Positions 33,533-41,862 of a stretch of DNA of 64,000 bases are shown here, in pieces. Source of the DNA: Paractinoplanes pyxinae (GTDB taxonomy: Bacteria; Actinomycetota; Actinomycetes; Mycobacteriales; Micromonosporaceae); assembly GCF_026626335.1 (NCBI RefSeq), contig NZ_JAPNTZ010000007.1, forward strand, positions 372,001 through 436,000. The letters are read 5' to 3'. The notes beneath the pieces were generated by a model. It worked only from the letters and a program-made list of their open reading frames with translations, did not search any database and was not told the DNA's origin. The stretch's first letter is position 1; each line of letters begins with the position of its first letter. The position numbers were made by a program, and so were the translations under genes.

Positions 33533-34879
33533 GTGAGCGACATTCCGCGGCGTGCGGTTTCCCGCACCGCCAAGCTGGCCGCGCTTCCCCTGGGCTTCGC
33601 CGGGCGCACCGCGCTGGGGCTGGGCAAGCGCGCCGTCGGAATGGCCACCGACGTCATCTCCGAGGACATCCAGCGCCGCACGGCCGAGCAGCTTTTCAGC
33701 GTCCTGGGCCAGCTCAAGGGCGGGGCCATGAAGTTCGGCCAGGCTCTGTCGGTCTTCGAGGCGGCCCTGCCGGAAGAGATGGCCGGCCCGTACCGGCAGG
33801 CCCTGACCAAGCTGCAAGAGGCCGCGCCGCCCATGCCGGTGGCCAGCCTGCACAAGGCCCTGGCCGAGCAACTGGGCCCCGACTGGCGCGACAAGTTCGC
33901 CGAGTTCGACGACAGCCCGGCCGCCGCGGCCAGCATCGGCCAGGTGCACCGCGCGGTCTGGAAGCTGCCGCCGGCCCGCAAGAACGCCAAGCCCAAGACG
34001 GTCCCCGTCGCGGTCAAGGTGCAATACCCGGGCGCCGGCGAGGCCCTGATCGCCGACCTCAAGCAGCTCTCCCGCCTGGCCGGCATGTTCAAGATCATCC
34101 AGCCCGGCATGGACATCAAGCCGCTGCTGGCCGAGCTGCGCGAGCGCATCACCGAAGAGCTCGACTACGCGATGGAGGCGGAGACCCAGACGGCCTTCGC
34201 CGAGGCGTTCGCCGGCGACCCCGAGATCTACGTGCCGCGGGTCATCGCCTCCGCGCCCAAGGTGCTGGTCACCGAGTGGGTCGAGGGCACCCCGCTCTCC
34301 AAGATCATTTCCGACGGTACGGTCGAGGAGCGCGACCAAGCCGGCCGCCTCATGGCGACGCTGCACTTCTCGGCCCCGGCCCGCTCCGGGCTGCTGCACG
34401 CCGACCCGCACCCGGGCAACTTCCGCATGCTGCCCGACGGCCGCCTCGGCGTGATCGACTTCGGCGCGGTGGCCCGGCTGCCCGGCGGTCACCCCGAGCC
34501 GATCGGCCGGCTGGTCCGCCTGGCCCTCGAGGGCGACGCCCAGGGGGTGGCCGACGGGCTGCGTGAGGAGGGCTTCGTCAAGCAGGACGACGAGATCGAC
34601 GCCCAGGGCCTGCTCGACTTCCTGCGCCCGATGATCGAACCGGTCGCGGTCGAGAAGTTCCGGTTCACCCGCAGCTGGCTGCGCGGCGAGGCGACCCGGC
34701 TGAGCAGCCCGCGCTCGCCGGCCTACCAGCTCAGCCGCAAGCTCAACCTGCCGCCGTCGTACCTGTTGATCCACCGGGTGACGCTGGGCTCGATCGGCGT
34801 GCTGAGCCAGCTCGAGGCCGAGGCGCCCTACCGCGCGATCCTCGAGAAGTGGCTGCCCGGCTTCGCACCGGTCGCGTGA
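33533..34879 (+). CDS. ABC1/UbiB family atypical kinase
   Basis: 448 residues from GTG 33533. The ABC1 signature is complete: KGGAMKFGQ (the KxGQ motif), AAAASIGQVHRA (Ala-rich loop replacing the Gly-rich loop), VAVKVQYP (ATP-binding Lys), EELDY, LHADPHPGNF (catalytic loop) and VIDFGAVA (metal Asp). UbiB-like proteins usually support quinone or lipid metabolism. The M. tuberculosis counterpart (Rv3197), likewise close to whiB7, has been linked to macrolide tolerance, so association with drug response is plausible. No membrane segment is obvious at the C-terminus. Confidence 0.88.
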   Translation: MSDIPRRAVSRTAKLAALPLGFAGRTALGLGKRAVGMATDVISEDIQRRTAEQLFSVLGQLKGGAMKFGQALSVFEAALPEEMAGPYRQALTKLQEAAPPMPVASLHKALAEQLGPDWRDKFAEFDDSPAAAASIGQVHRAVWKLPPARKNAKPKTVPVAVKVQYPGAGEALIADLKQLSRLAGMFKIIQPGMDIKPLLAELRERITEELDYAMEAETQTAFAEAFAGDPEIYVPRVIASAPKVLVTEWVEGTPLSKIISDGTVEERDQAGRLMATLHFSAPARSGLLHADPHPGNFRMLPDGRLGVIDFGAVARLPGGHPEPIGRLVRLALEGDAQGVADGLREEGFVKQDDEIDAQGLLDFLRPMIEPVAVEKFRFTRSWLRGEATRLSSPRSPAYQLSRKLNLPPSYLLIHRVTLGSIGVLSQLEAEAPYRAILEKWLPGFAPVA

Positions 34880-34970
34880 GGCCGCCGAATGAGCGACCGG
34901 AGGCCGGCCGCGTGAGGCGGCCGGGATGAGCGACCGGTCGGGCGGCTGAGCGGCGGTCGCTCATGATCTG

Positions 34971-36251
34971 ATGGGTGGCATGGACGCGTCTGCTCACATC
35001 GATGATCTGGCCGCCTTCGTCTCGGCGTCGCCCAGCTCGTACCACGCGGCCGCCGAGGTGGCCCGCCGCCTGGGCGCGGCCGGCTACGAGACGCTTGACG
35101 AGACCGCCGACTGGGCCGAGGCCGTACGCCCGGGAGCCCGCCTGCTGATCGTGCGCGACGGCTCGGTCATCGCCCTGGCGCTGCCCGATGCGGCCGGTCG
35201 CGGCACCCCGTTCCGGGTGCTCGGCGCGCACACCGACTCGCCCGGCTTCAAGCTCAAGCCGAAGCCATCCACGGTCACGTTCGGGTGGTGGCAGGCCGGG
35301 GTCGAGGTGTACGGCGGTCCGGTGGTCCCGTCCTGGTTCGACCGCGAGCTCGAGTTCGCGGGCCGGGTGGTGCACCGCGACGGCGCGGCCCACCTCGTGC
35401 GTACCGGCCCGTTCGCGCGCATCCCGCACCTGGCCATCCACCTCGACCGCGCCGTCAACGACTCGTTCGCCCCGGACAAGCAGCGCGAACTCCAGCCGAT
35501 CTGGGGCGTCGGCGCTTCCGAGAACGCTGACATCGTCGCCCACCTGGCCGGGCTGGCCGGCATCGACGGCGCCGACGTGGCCGGGTACGACATCATCACG
35601 GCCGACTCGGCGGCTCCCGCCCGCTTCGGCGCCGACGGCAAGCTGTTCGCCTCGGGCCGCCTCGACAACCTGTCCAGCGTGCACGCCGGCGTGGCCGCGC
35701 TGCTGACGGCCGAACCGGTCGACGCGATCGCCGTGCTGGCCGCCTTCGACCACGAGGAGGTCGGGTCGGAAAGCCGTTCCGGCGCGGCCGGTCCGTTCCT
35801 GGCCGACGTGCTGGAAAGGGTCTCGGCCGGCCTCGGCGGCGACCGCTCCGATCTGGCTCGCGCGATCGCCGGCTCGTGGTGTCTTTCCTCCGACGCCGGT
35901 CACGCCGTGCACCCCAACCGCCCCGACCGCCATGATCCGGTCAACCGCCCGGTGCCCGGCGCGGGTCCCCTGCTGAAGATCAACGCGAATCAGCGCTACA
36001 TGACCGACGGCGCCGGCGCCGCCCTGTGGGCCCGCACGTGCGCGGCGGCCGGTGTGCCGTACCAGGAATTCGTCTCGAACAACTCGGTGCCCTGCGGCTC
36101 GACGATCGGCCCGATCACCGCCGCCCGCATCGGCATCCCCACGCTGGACGTCGGCGTGCCGCTGCTTTCGATGCACTCGGCCCGCGAGCTCTGCCACGTC
36201 GACGACCCGGCCTACCTGAGCGCCGCCATCAAGGTTTTCCTGTCCGCATAA
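34971..36251 (+). CDS. M18 family aminopeptidase
   Basis: 426 residues. Zinc and catalytic regions of the M18 family are visible: LGAHTDSPGFKLKP (first His/Asp), ASGRLDNLSSVHAGVAAL (bridging Asp), AAFDHEEVGSESRSGA (catalytic Glu pair), CLSSDAGHAVHPN, NQRYMTD and VPLLSMHSARELC (last His). It should release acidic or neutral N-terminal residues from peptides in the cytoplasm. ATG 34971 and ATG 34980 are both possible; neither has a strong ribosome binding site. The short gap upstream (34880-34970) contains repeated GAGCGACCGG and no other feature. A terminator follows. Confidence 0.93.
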   Translation: MGGMDASAHIDDLAAFVSASPSSYHAAAEVARRLGAAGYETLDETADWAEAVRPGARLLIVRDGSVIALALPDAAGRGTPFRVLGAHTDSPGFKLKPKPSTVTFGWWQAGVEVYGGPVVPSWFDRELEFAGRVVHRDGAAHLVRTGPFARIPHLAIHLDRAVNDSFAPDKQRELQPIWGVGASENADIVAHLAGLAGIDGADVAGYDIITADSAAPARFGADGKLFASGRLDNLSSVHAGVAALLTAEPVDAIAVLAAFDHEEVGSESRSGAAGPFLADVLERVSAGLGGDRSDLARAIAGSWCLSSDAGHAVHPNRPDRHDPVNRPVPGAGPLLKINANQRYMTDGAGAALWARTCAAAGVPYQEFVSNNSVPCGSTIGPITAARIGIPTLDVGVPLLSMHSARELCHVDDPAYLSAAIKVFLSA

Positions 36252-36260
36252 GCAGCACAG

Positions 36261-36297
36261 CGAGAGGCCCGCCCGCGGATTGCGGACGGGCCTCTCG
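36261..36297 (+). terminator. Hairpin terminator after the M18 aminopeptidase
   Basis: CGAGAGGCCCG (36261-36271) pairs with CGGGCCTCTCG (36287-36297), with an inner CCGC/GCGG pair. There is no T tract on the plus strand. It may also stop leftward transcription from whiB7. Confidence 0.65.
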
Positions 36298-36330
36298 GCA
36301 TCTCATGTGCAGTTCAGTGAGCAGCGACTA

Positions 36331-36546
36331 TCAGAATCGCCGTCCGCCGAGTTCGCGCGAGGCGGTGTGACGCGCCTCCATGGCTACCTGGCGAGCGGGA
36401 CGGTGTGCCTCAGGTGTGTAGTCACTCTGAGGCCGACGCATTCGGGCCCTGCTCAACGCTTCTTGGAGAAGTCTCATCTTGGTTGCTCCACTCGCATACA
36501 TGTCGGTTGTCTGCTTTCCGTTGAAGGGGAGGGGGACGATGGTCAT
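36331..36546 (-). CDS. Small basic protein directly downstream of whiB7
   Basis: 71 residues (MTIVPLPFNGKQTTDMYAS...) beginning two bases after the whiB7 stop (TGAAAATG), so reinitiation after whiB7 is plausible. The middle (LLQEALSRARMRRPQ) and the Arg-rich C-terminus (RPARQVAMEARHTASRELG) look like a real helical protein rather than noise. I recognise no named family. It is probably co-expressed with whiB7 in response to translation stress, if translated. Nothing else is seen in 36298-36330. Confidence 0.5.
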   Translation of the reverse strand: MTIVPLPFNGKQTTDMYASGATKMRLLQEALSRARMRRPQSDYTPEAHRPARQVAMEARHTASRELGGRRF

Positions 36547-36548
36547 TT

Positions 36549-36911
36549 TCAGGCCGCCAGACCGACGGTCTTGCGGGATTCGAGTCCGTTAGCGGCGAGC
36601 CGCTCCTCGACCTCGTGGGCCAGCTCGGCGTCGCGCGCCACGTCGGCCTTACGGGGACGGCCACGCGGCCGCTTGCGCGGAACCACGGCGCCGCGCTCGA
36701 AGATCTCGCCGCCCCAGACACCCCAGGGCTCGTTCCGCTCGACCGCGCCGGCCAGGCACTCGACGCGCAGCGGGCAGTCCCCGCAGAGCGACTTGGCCAG
36801 TTCCAGCTGGGCCGGGGAGTCGGAGAACCACAGGTCCGGGTCGAACTTCCGACAGGGCAGGTTTGCCTCGATCTCGACGCTCACGTCGAGTGGGGCCAGC
36901 GCCAGACTCAT
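36549..36911 (-). CDS. whiB7: WhiB7 transcriptional regulator of intrinsic drug resistance
   Basis: 120 residues. The four cluster cysteines are visible: PCRKF, then LCGDCPLRVECL, holding a 4Fe-4S cluster. GVWGGE follows, and the AT-hook RGRPRK near residue 83 is the mark of WhiB7 as opposed to other Wbl proteins. WhiB7 binds the housekeeping sigma factor and AT-rich DNA just upstream of -35 elements, and activates resistance genes when ribosomes are inhibited. AGAGAGGTGA lies 12-13 nt before the ATG. About 430 bp of leader with a long upstream ORF, an attenuator and an antiterminator precede the gene. Confidence 0.93.
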   Translation of the reverse strand: MSLALAPLDVSVEIEANLPCRKFDPDLWFSDSPAQLELAKSLCGDCPLRVECLAGAVERNEPWGVWGGEIFERGAVVPRKRPRGRPRKADVARDAELAHEVEERLAANGLESRKTVGLAA

Positions 36912-36984
36912 AAAGCCCGGTCACCTCTCTCTTCTCATCGATCTTCTGGATCGCCGTTCAGGTCGTGCACCGGTCGGTGAACCG

Positions 36985-37030
36985 GCAAAAAAATTAAGGC
37001 CGCGGATCCCGGTTACGGGTTCCGCGGCCT
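36985..37030 (-). terminator. Intrinsic terminator in the whiB7 leader (attenuator)
   Basis: On the minus strand AGGCCGCGGA (37030-37021) pairs with TCCGCGGCCT (37006-36997), a perfect 10-bp stem with a further CCCG/CGGG pair inside, then AATTTTTTT (36995-36987 in plus coordinates). It lies 24 bp after the leader ORF stop and about 75 bp before the whiB7 start, so it would end transcription before whiB7 unless disrupted. Confidence 0.9.
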
Positions 37031-37076
37031 CGAGGTGAGCCGGAGGTCTGTTGATCAGACCGGCCTTCCTCGAGGC
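37027..37076 (-). promoter_or_regulatory. Candidate antiterminator of the whiB7 leader
   Basis: Minus-strand GCCTCGAGG (37076-37068), inside the last codons of the leader ORF, is exactly complementary to CCTCGAGGC (37035-37027), whose last four bases are the first bases of the terminator stem. The two structures cannot form together. A ribosome finishing the leader ORF would cover the first arm and favour termination; an early-stalled ribosome would free it. Between the arms GGTCTG/CAGACC can form a small hairpin. Confidence 0.65.
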
Positions 37077-37342
37077 GGGACACCGCTGCCACCATCCGTG
37101 TAGCGCTTGGAGATGGAGACATTGCTGCCCTTGAACCCAGTGGTGCTGGTGGTGCCTTCGGCTGCGAGCTTCCATGCCACGCCCAGCTCGGCCTGGACGG
37201 AGACCTGGTGCACCCGCGGAGCCGGAGCCCGCTCTGCGGCCAGCACCGGCACCACGGGGGCCGGAGCGAGCAGCGAGGCGGACGGAGCGCAGGCACGGGT
37301 CAGCGGCATCGACAGCTGCATCGTCATCGTGTAGATCTCCAT
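37055..37342 (-). CDS. 95-residue leader ORF upstream of whiB7
   Basis: ATG 37342 follows GGAGGAGGTGG, one of the strongest ribosome binding sites in the window. The product starts MEIYTMTMQLSMPLTRA, continues with an Ala/Pro/Val-rich part (APAPVVPVLAAERAPAP) and ends GVPPRGRPV. It has no recognised domain. Known whiB7 leaders in mycobacteria contain short upstream ORFs whose translation senses ribosome inhibition; this one is placed the same way but is much longer. It may be a regulatory ORF, a functional small protein or both. The last seven codons overlap the antiterminator arm. Confidence 0.7.
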   Translation of the reverse strand: MEIYTMTMQLSMPLTRACAPSASLLAPAPVVPVLAAERAPAPRVHQVSVQAELGVAWKLAAEGTTSTTGFKGSNVSISKRYTDGGSGVPPRGRPV

Positions 37343-37434
37343 CGTTGCCACCTCCTCCATTTGCACTGCACTCGTGTGTGTGCGATCTAGAACCTCAGCC
37401 CGCCGAACATCCCTGCTCGGCGAGGTGTGAACTG

Positions 37435-37464
37435 AGGCTATGCCTGGCGTAGCAGCCGAGGCAA
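37435..37464 (-). promoter_or_regulatory. Candidate WhiB7-type promoter
   Basis: On the minus strand TTGCCT (37464-37459) and TAGCCT (37440-37435) are 18 bp apart. Immediately upstream of the -35 is an AT-rich patch (GTTAATTCG), the arrangement WhiB7 recognises with its AT hook. This would make whiB7 autoactivating, as in mycobacteria. It begins just after the uvrD2 stop at 37478. Confidence 0.5.
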
Positions 37465-37477
37465 ACGAATTAACGGA

Positions 37478-39613
37478 CTAACTTTCAAAGTTTTTCTGAG
37501 CGACCTCGTCGGGGCTCGCTCCGCCTACGAGAGCGAACACCGATTCGCCGTACTGACCGAGCTTGCGGGGCCCGATCCCGGCGATCGCCAGCAGCTCGGC
37601 CGGCGACGACGGACGGCGCTCGGCCATGGCCACCAGCGTGGCGTCCGTGAAGACCACGTACGCAGGCACTTTGAGCTCGGCCGCGGTGGCCGCCCGCCAC
37701 TTCTGCAGACGCTCGAAAAGCTCCTCGTCGAGGTCCGACGGGCAGGTCGGGCAGCGGCCCAGTTTGCGGTCGGCCCCGGCCAGCAGGGTGGCCCCGCAGA
37801 TGCGGCAGGACGACACCTGCGGGCGCCTTCGGTCGGGTTTCCGACTCCGGTCGCCGGCCCGCTCGGTGGCCGAGGTGCGTTCGAGCTGAGGCAGGAACCG
37901 GCACGGGCGGCGGGCCCGGCCGCCCGGGGAGCGCGCCTGGCCGTACGAGAGCCACAGCCACTGCCGAGCCCGGGTGACCCCCACATAGAGCAGGCGGCGC
38001 TCCTCTTCGAGCTGCTCCGGCGTCTTGGCGTACGTCGTGGGCAGCGTGCCGTCGGCCAGGCCGACCAGGAAGACCGCGTCCCACTCGAGGCCCTTGGCCG
38101 AGTGCAGCGAGGCCAGGGTGACCCCGGCCACGGTGGGCGCGTGCTGCTGCTCGGCCCGGCGGCTCAGCTCGTCGTTGAAGGCGGTCAGGGTCACGTCGCG
38201 CTGCACCGCGCCGGCCTGCCCGATCGGTTCCAGGGCGGGAGCGCGCGCGTAGTCCTCGGCCAGGGCGACCAGCGCGGCCAGCGCCTCCCACTGCTCGCGG
38301 GCCGAACCGCCGGGCGGGGGCTGCTCGCGCTGCCAGCCCGTCGCCGCCAGCGCCTCGACGACCGCCTGGACCAGCGGCGTCTCGCCCGGGATGGAACGGA
38401 CGGCGGCGCGCATGGCGATCATCGCCTGGCGGATCTCCGGCCTTTCGAAGAAGCGCTCGGCCCCGCGTACGACATAGGGAACTTCCGCCTCGGCCAGTGC
38501 CTTTTCGTACGCCTCGGACTGCGCGTTCGTCCGGAACAGCACCGCGATCTCGCTGGCCGGCGTGCCCGACGCGATCAGGTCGCGGCACCGGCGAGCCACC
38601 GCGACCGCCTCGCCCGCCTCGTCCGGGAAGATCTTGAGCTCGGGTTCGGCCCCGGGCGGCCGCTGACCGACCAGTTCGAGCCGGAGCCGGGCCTCGTTGC
38701 CGCGGGCCTGCCGGATCACCGCGTTGGCCAGCCCGACGACCTGTGGGGTGGAGCGGTAGTCGCGGACCAGCCGGATCACCACCGCCTCGCGGCGCTGCCG
38801 GGGAAAGTCGATCAGGTAGGACGAGGTGGCGCCGGTGAACGAGTAGATCGTCTGGCTGGCGTCGCCGACCACGGTCAGGTCGTCGCGCCCGCCCAGCCAG
38901 GCGTCGAGCAGGCGCTGCTGCAGGGGGTTGACGTCCTGGTACTCGTCGACGACGAAGTGGCGGTACTGCGCGCGGATCTGCTCGGCCACGTCGGGGTGCT
39001 CCTCGATCCCCCAGACGGCGGCGCGCAGCATGTCCTCGAAGTCGATCACGCCTTGGCGGCGCTTGAGCGACTCGTACGCGGTGAAGACCTCGGCCACCTT
39101 GGCGGGCTCGAAGGGTGGTTCGCGCAGAGCCTTCTTGGCCGCCACCGCGTACTCGCTGGGCTCGACGAGCGACGACTTGGCCCACTCGATCTCACTGGCC
39201 AGGTCGCGCGCGCCGGTGCGGTCGGCCCGTACCCCGGCCCGCGCCGCGGCCAGGCCGACCATGCGCGCCTTGCTCTCGAGCAGCTCGGGCATGGCCCGCC
39301 CCTCGAGCAGCCGGGGCGCGAAGTAACGCACCTGGCGCAGTGCCGCCGCGTGGAACGTGCGCGCCTGTACGCCGGCCGCCCCGAGCTCGGTGAGCCGGGA
39401 GCGCATCTCGGCCGCGGCCCGCGCCGTGAAGGTGACCGCGAGGATGTGCCGCGGACTCACCTCGCCCGTCAACGTTCGATACGCGATGCGATGGGTAATC
39501 GCCCGAGTCTTACCGGTGCCGGCGCCGGCCAGGATGCAGACCGGGCCGGCGGGGGCGGTCACCGCCGTCCGCTGCTCGGGGTCGAGCCCAGCCAGCACCG
39601 CATCAGTCCGCAC
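37478..39613 (-). CDS. uvrD2: ATP-dependent DNA helicase UvrD2
   Basis: 711 residues of SF1A helicase. Motifs in order: ILAGAGTGKTRAITHR (Walker A), VTFTARAAAEMRSR (Ia), VVDEYQDVNPLQQ (II), VGDASQTIYSFTGA (III), VRDYRSTPQV (IV), TLASLHSAKGLEWDAVF (V) and EERRLLYVGVTRAR (VI). Beyond about residue 600 come the UvrD2 marks: a four-cysteine zinc module (CRICGATLL...CPTC) and an HRDC domain (ELLAIAGIGPRKLGQYGE). UvrD2 is essential in mycobacteria and acts in DNA repair. The start is GTG 39613, divergent from the mycoredoxin gene as in M. tuberculosis. Confidence 0.95.
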   Translation of the reverse strand: MRTDAVLAGLDPEQRTAVTAPAGPVCILAGAGTGKTRAITHRIAYRTLTGEVSPRHILAVTFTARAAAEMRSRLTELGAAGVQARTFHAAALRQVRYFAPRLLEGRAMPELLESKARMVGLAAARAGVRADRTGARDLASEIEWAKSSLVEPSEYAVAAKKALREPPFEPAKVAEVFTAYESLKRRQGVIDFEDMLRAAVWGIEEHPDVAEQIRAQYRHFVVDEYQDVNPLQQRLLDAWLGGRDDLTVVGDASQTIYSFTGATSSYLIDFPRQRREAVVIRLVRDYRSTPQVVGLANAVIRQARGNEARLRLELVGQRPPGAEPELKIFPDEAGEAVAVARRCRDLIASGTPASEIAVLFRTNAQSEAYEKALAEAEVPYVVRGAERFFERPEIRQAMIAMRAAVRSIPGETPLVQAVVEALAATGWQREQPPPGGSAREQWEALAALVALAEDYARAPALEPIGQAGAVQRDVTLTAFNDELSRRAEQQHAPTVAGVTLASLHSAKGLEWDAVFLVGLADGTLPTTYAKTPEQLEEERRLLYVGVTRARQWLWLSYGQARSPGGRARRPCRFLPQLERTSATERAGDRSRKPDRRRPQVSSCRICGATLLAGADRKLGRCPTCPSDLDEELFERLQKWRAATAAELKVPAYVVFTDATLVAMAERRPSSPAELLAIAGIGPRKLGQYGESVFALVGGASPDEVAQKNFES

Positions 39614-39695
39614 GATAGGGAATCATGGCACCCGGGTCTGACGTTGTGCCGGAAGGCGCTGTGCCATGTGACCCAGCCGAAGGAGTTCCCGACCG

Positions 39696-39941
39696 ATGTT
39701 GACCATGTACTCGACGTCCTGGTGCGGTTATTGCCACCGCCTCAAGTCGCAGCTCGACCGCGAGGGAATCGCCTATGAGGTCGTCGACATCGAGCAGCAG
39801 CCGGACGCGGCCGAGTTCGTGATGAGCGTCAACGGCGGCAACCAGACCGTGCCCACCATGAAGTTCGACGACGGGTCGGCGCTGACCAACCCGTCCATCG
39901 TTCAGGTGAAGGACAGGCTGGCCGCGCTGGCCGCCGGCTGA
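39696..39941 (+). CDS. mrx1: Mycoredoxin (glutaredoxin-like, Mrx1 type)
   Basis: 81 residues with the active site SWCGYC near the N-terminus, the conserved TVP (QTVPTMKF) and the NPSIVQVKDRL end typical of actinobacterial mycoredoxin-1. Mrx1 reduces mycothiol mixed disulphides. AAGGAG is about 10 bp before the ATG. Position next to uvrD2 is conserved with Rv3198A in M. tuberculosis. The last 40 bp overlap the convergent hypothetical gene. Confidence 0.93.
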   Translation: MLTMYSTSWCGYCHRLKSQLDREGIAYEVVDIEQQPDAAEFVMSVNGGNQTVPTMKFDDGSALTNPSIVQVKDRLAALAAG

Positions 39942-40390
39942 TCCCGCACCGCCTCCGCGATGACCTCGACGGCGAGCTCCTCGGCCTCCATGACCAGGCC
40001 CTCGAGCTCGCCGTCGGTCATTGCCAGCTCTTCCACGAGCCCCGCGAAGAGCAGCAGGTGGGCCCCGCTGCGGACGGCGTCGTCGATCTCGTCCACCGGC
40101 ACCGTCTCGCCCAGCGCGTCGCGGATCAGCATCTCGGCCGCGAGCGCCGGCAGGGCGGCGGCCGCATGGTGCTGCAGCACGGCCGTCACGGTGCGCCGGA
40201 TCTCGGCCAGCGGGCTGTCCGGTTCGAACCGGCGGCGGACGGCGAGTCCGAAAGCGATCTGCCACACGTGGCGCGCGGCGGACGTCGCTTCCCCGCTGCG
40301 CGCGGGCGGCGCGTCCTCATAGGCCACGCGCCGCAAATAGCGCCCGGCGGCGGTGTGAATGCCGTGGACCGGCGAAAAGATCGGGCTCAT
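39902..40390 (-). CDS. Hypothetical all-helical protein
   Basis: 162 residues from ATG 40390, which overlaps the stop of the preceding gene (ATGA). The product reads MSPIFSPVHGIHTAAGRYLRR, then long helices rich in Ala, Glu and Leu. No cysteine cluster, signal or known motif is visible. It shares a general pattern with the upstream gene product (Arg/Leu-rich helices, DP/DSPLAEIR followed by VTAVLQHH), and the pair may be distant relatives that bind each other. Unrecognised family. The 3' end runs 40 bp into the mycoredoxin gene on the other strand. Confidence 0.65.
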   Translation of the reverse strand: MSPIFSPVHGIHTAAGRYLRRVAYEDAPPARSGEATSAARHVWQIAFGLAVRRRFEPDSPLAEIRRTVTAVLQHHAAAALPALAAEMLIRDALGETVPVDEIDDAVRSGAHLLLFAGLVEELAMTDGELEGLVMEAEELAVEVIAEAVRDQPAASAASLSFT

Positions 40391-40839
40391 GATTCCGGCC
40401 GGTCGAAACGGGCCAGCCGCCACTCGGCCTGATGCACCAGCGCGACCAGTTCGGCCGTGGGCACGCCGGGCGGCCGCGCCAGGTCGCCCACGATGTGACA
40501 GATCAGCTCGAAGCGGCGCAGATCCGGGATTCCGTACGCCAGCTCGGGCTCGCCCAGCACCGAGCGGATGACCGCCTCGGCCTCGCGGGCCAGCTGACCG
40601 CCGGCCGGCAGCGACTGGTACTCGAGCAGGTCGCGGACGTAGGCCGTGACGTCGCGCGGATCACGCCCGACGAAGCTGCGCCGCACCGCGACCGTGAAGA
40701 GCTCGCGCAGCAGCCGGACCGTGCGCGGCGAATCGTGCCGACGCGACAGCGACCGCGCCGGGGACTCCTCCCCCAGAGACTCGAGGAGAAGCCGGCCCGC
40801 CGCGGTCGCCGTGTTGTCTAATGTCCCGCTTTGCCCCAC
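40387..40839 (-). CDS. Hypothetical all-helical protein, operon partner
   Basis: 150 residues, starting MGQSGTLDNTATAAGRLLL. Predicted to be helical throughout, with VRLLRELFTVAVRRSFVGRDP and AREAEAVIRSVLGEPELAYG. No catalytic motif or membrane segment recognised. Translational coupling (ATGA) with the next gene suggests a two-protein unit. Its start lies 27 bp from the PhyH-like gene's stop, in the same direction, so read-through from that gene is possible. Confidence 0.65.
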   Translation of the reverse strand: MGQSGTLDNTATAAGRLLLESLGEESPARSLSRRHDSPRTVRLLRELFTVAVRRSFVGRDPRDVTAYVRDLLEYQSLPAGGQLAREAEAVIRSVLGEPELAYGIPDLRRFELICHIVGDLARPPGVPTAELVALVHQAEWRLARFDRPES

Positions 40840-40866
40840 ATCCGTAGGGTATCTGGGAAGCGGCTG

Positions 40867-41760
40867 TTACGGGATGAGAGCCGGGATGCTGGAGTCGAGC
40901 AGTCCCCGCTCCTTGAGCGCGCCGTACAGCGGCGTCGTCTCGGGGTAGTGGCCCCACGCGTGGTCGCCGCTGCCGTCGCCCTGCGGGCAGTGGCCCAGCA
41001 GCTGCTTCTGCACGTCGTTGAAGCCGGCCCACTCCGGGGTGTCCGGCAGGCCGGCGACGTCGTCGCGGCCGGCGATCCAGCGGTACGTGTAGCCGAAGAA
41101 GGCGCCGACGCGGGTGATCTCGGAGTAGTTGTCCGAGCGCGCGTGCCACAGGCGGCGGTCGAACACGACCAGGTCGCCGGGGTTCGCGGTGATCTGCAGC
41201 GCGCCCTCGGGCTGCGGCCACGGGGTGCCCCGGTTCGGCGGGCCGGGCAGCCAGTTGGTCTTGTGGCTGCCGGGCAGGACGGTGAAGTTGCCCCGGCCGG
41301 TCTCGCTCACGTCGGACAGCCAGTAGGCCAGCTTCACCGACAGCGTCGGGCGCGGGTCGGTCTCGATCTCACGGTTCTGGCGGCCGCCGTCCTGGTGCCA
41401 GTGCCACCAGTCCTTCTGCTTCTCGTGGATCTGCGGGTGCACGTCGATGTGGGAGTGGTAGACGTGCACGTTCCAGCCGAGCAGCGACCAGATGTAGCGG
41501 AACGCCACCGGGTGGTCGAGCAGGAACGCCAGCTCGGGCAGGGACGTCACCGCGGAGAGTTGGTGCAGCGCACCGGTGGAGCCCAGGCCGTGCCCGCCCG
41601 GCTGACCGGCCCGCTCGAACGCGCCCAGGACCGCGTTGCGCGCCAGCGCGATCTCACTCTCGGACAGGACCCCGGGCACCACGAGAAAGCCGTCCCGGTC
41701 GAACTGGGCCCGCTCTTCCGCGGTCATCGGGGCCCATGCGGGCGCTTCCACCTGCGTCAT
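40867..41760 (-). CDS. Phytanoyl-CoA dioxygenase (PhyH) family oxygenase
   Basis: 297 residues. Iron(II)/2-oxoglutarate oxygenase residues: the HxD pair in WWHWHQDGG, the distal His in VVFDRRLWHARSDNYS and the 2-oxoglutarate Arg in EITRVGAFFGYTYRW. MTAEERAQFDRDGFLVVPGVLS is a standard PhyH N-terminus. The substrate cannot be told; relatives hydroxylate ectoine, lipids and natural products. No ectoine genes are near. A TCTCGGT palindrome precedes the gene. Confidence 0.87.
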   Translation of the reverse strand: MTQVEAPAWAPMTAEERAQFDRDGFLVVPGVLSESEIALARNAVLGAFERAGQPGGHGLGSTGALHQLSAVTSLPELAFLLDHPVAFRYIWSLLGWNVHVYHSHIDVHPQIHEKQKDWWHWHQDGGRQNREIETDPRPTLSVKLAYWLSDVSETGRGNFTVLPGSHKTNWLPGPPNRGTPWPQPEGALQITANPGDLVVFDRRLWHARSDNYSEITRVGAFFGYTYRWIAGRDDVAGLPDTPEWAGFNDVQKQLLGHCPQGDGSGDHAWGHYPETTPLYGALKERGLLDSSIPALIP

Positions 41761-41772
41761 CGATCTTCCGCC

Positions 41773-41794
41773 TCTCGGTCTTTGTAAACCGAGA
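41773..41794. promoter_or_regulatory. Inverted repeat upstream of the PhyH-like gene
   Basis: TCTCGGT (41773-41779), 8-bp spacer, ACCGAGA (41788-41794), just before the ATG at 41760. It may be an operator or a leader hairpin. The rest of the 102-bp gap to nudC is AT-richer and probably holds the promoter. Confidence 0.35.
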
Positions 41795-41862
41795 CGCGGA
41801 CGGAGGCCTTTTTGGTTACTTCGGAAGAAGAAAACTTCTCTGATTAGACGAACTTGATTCCG

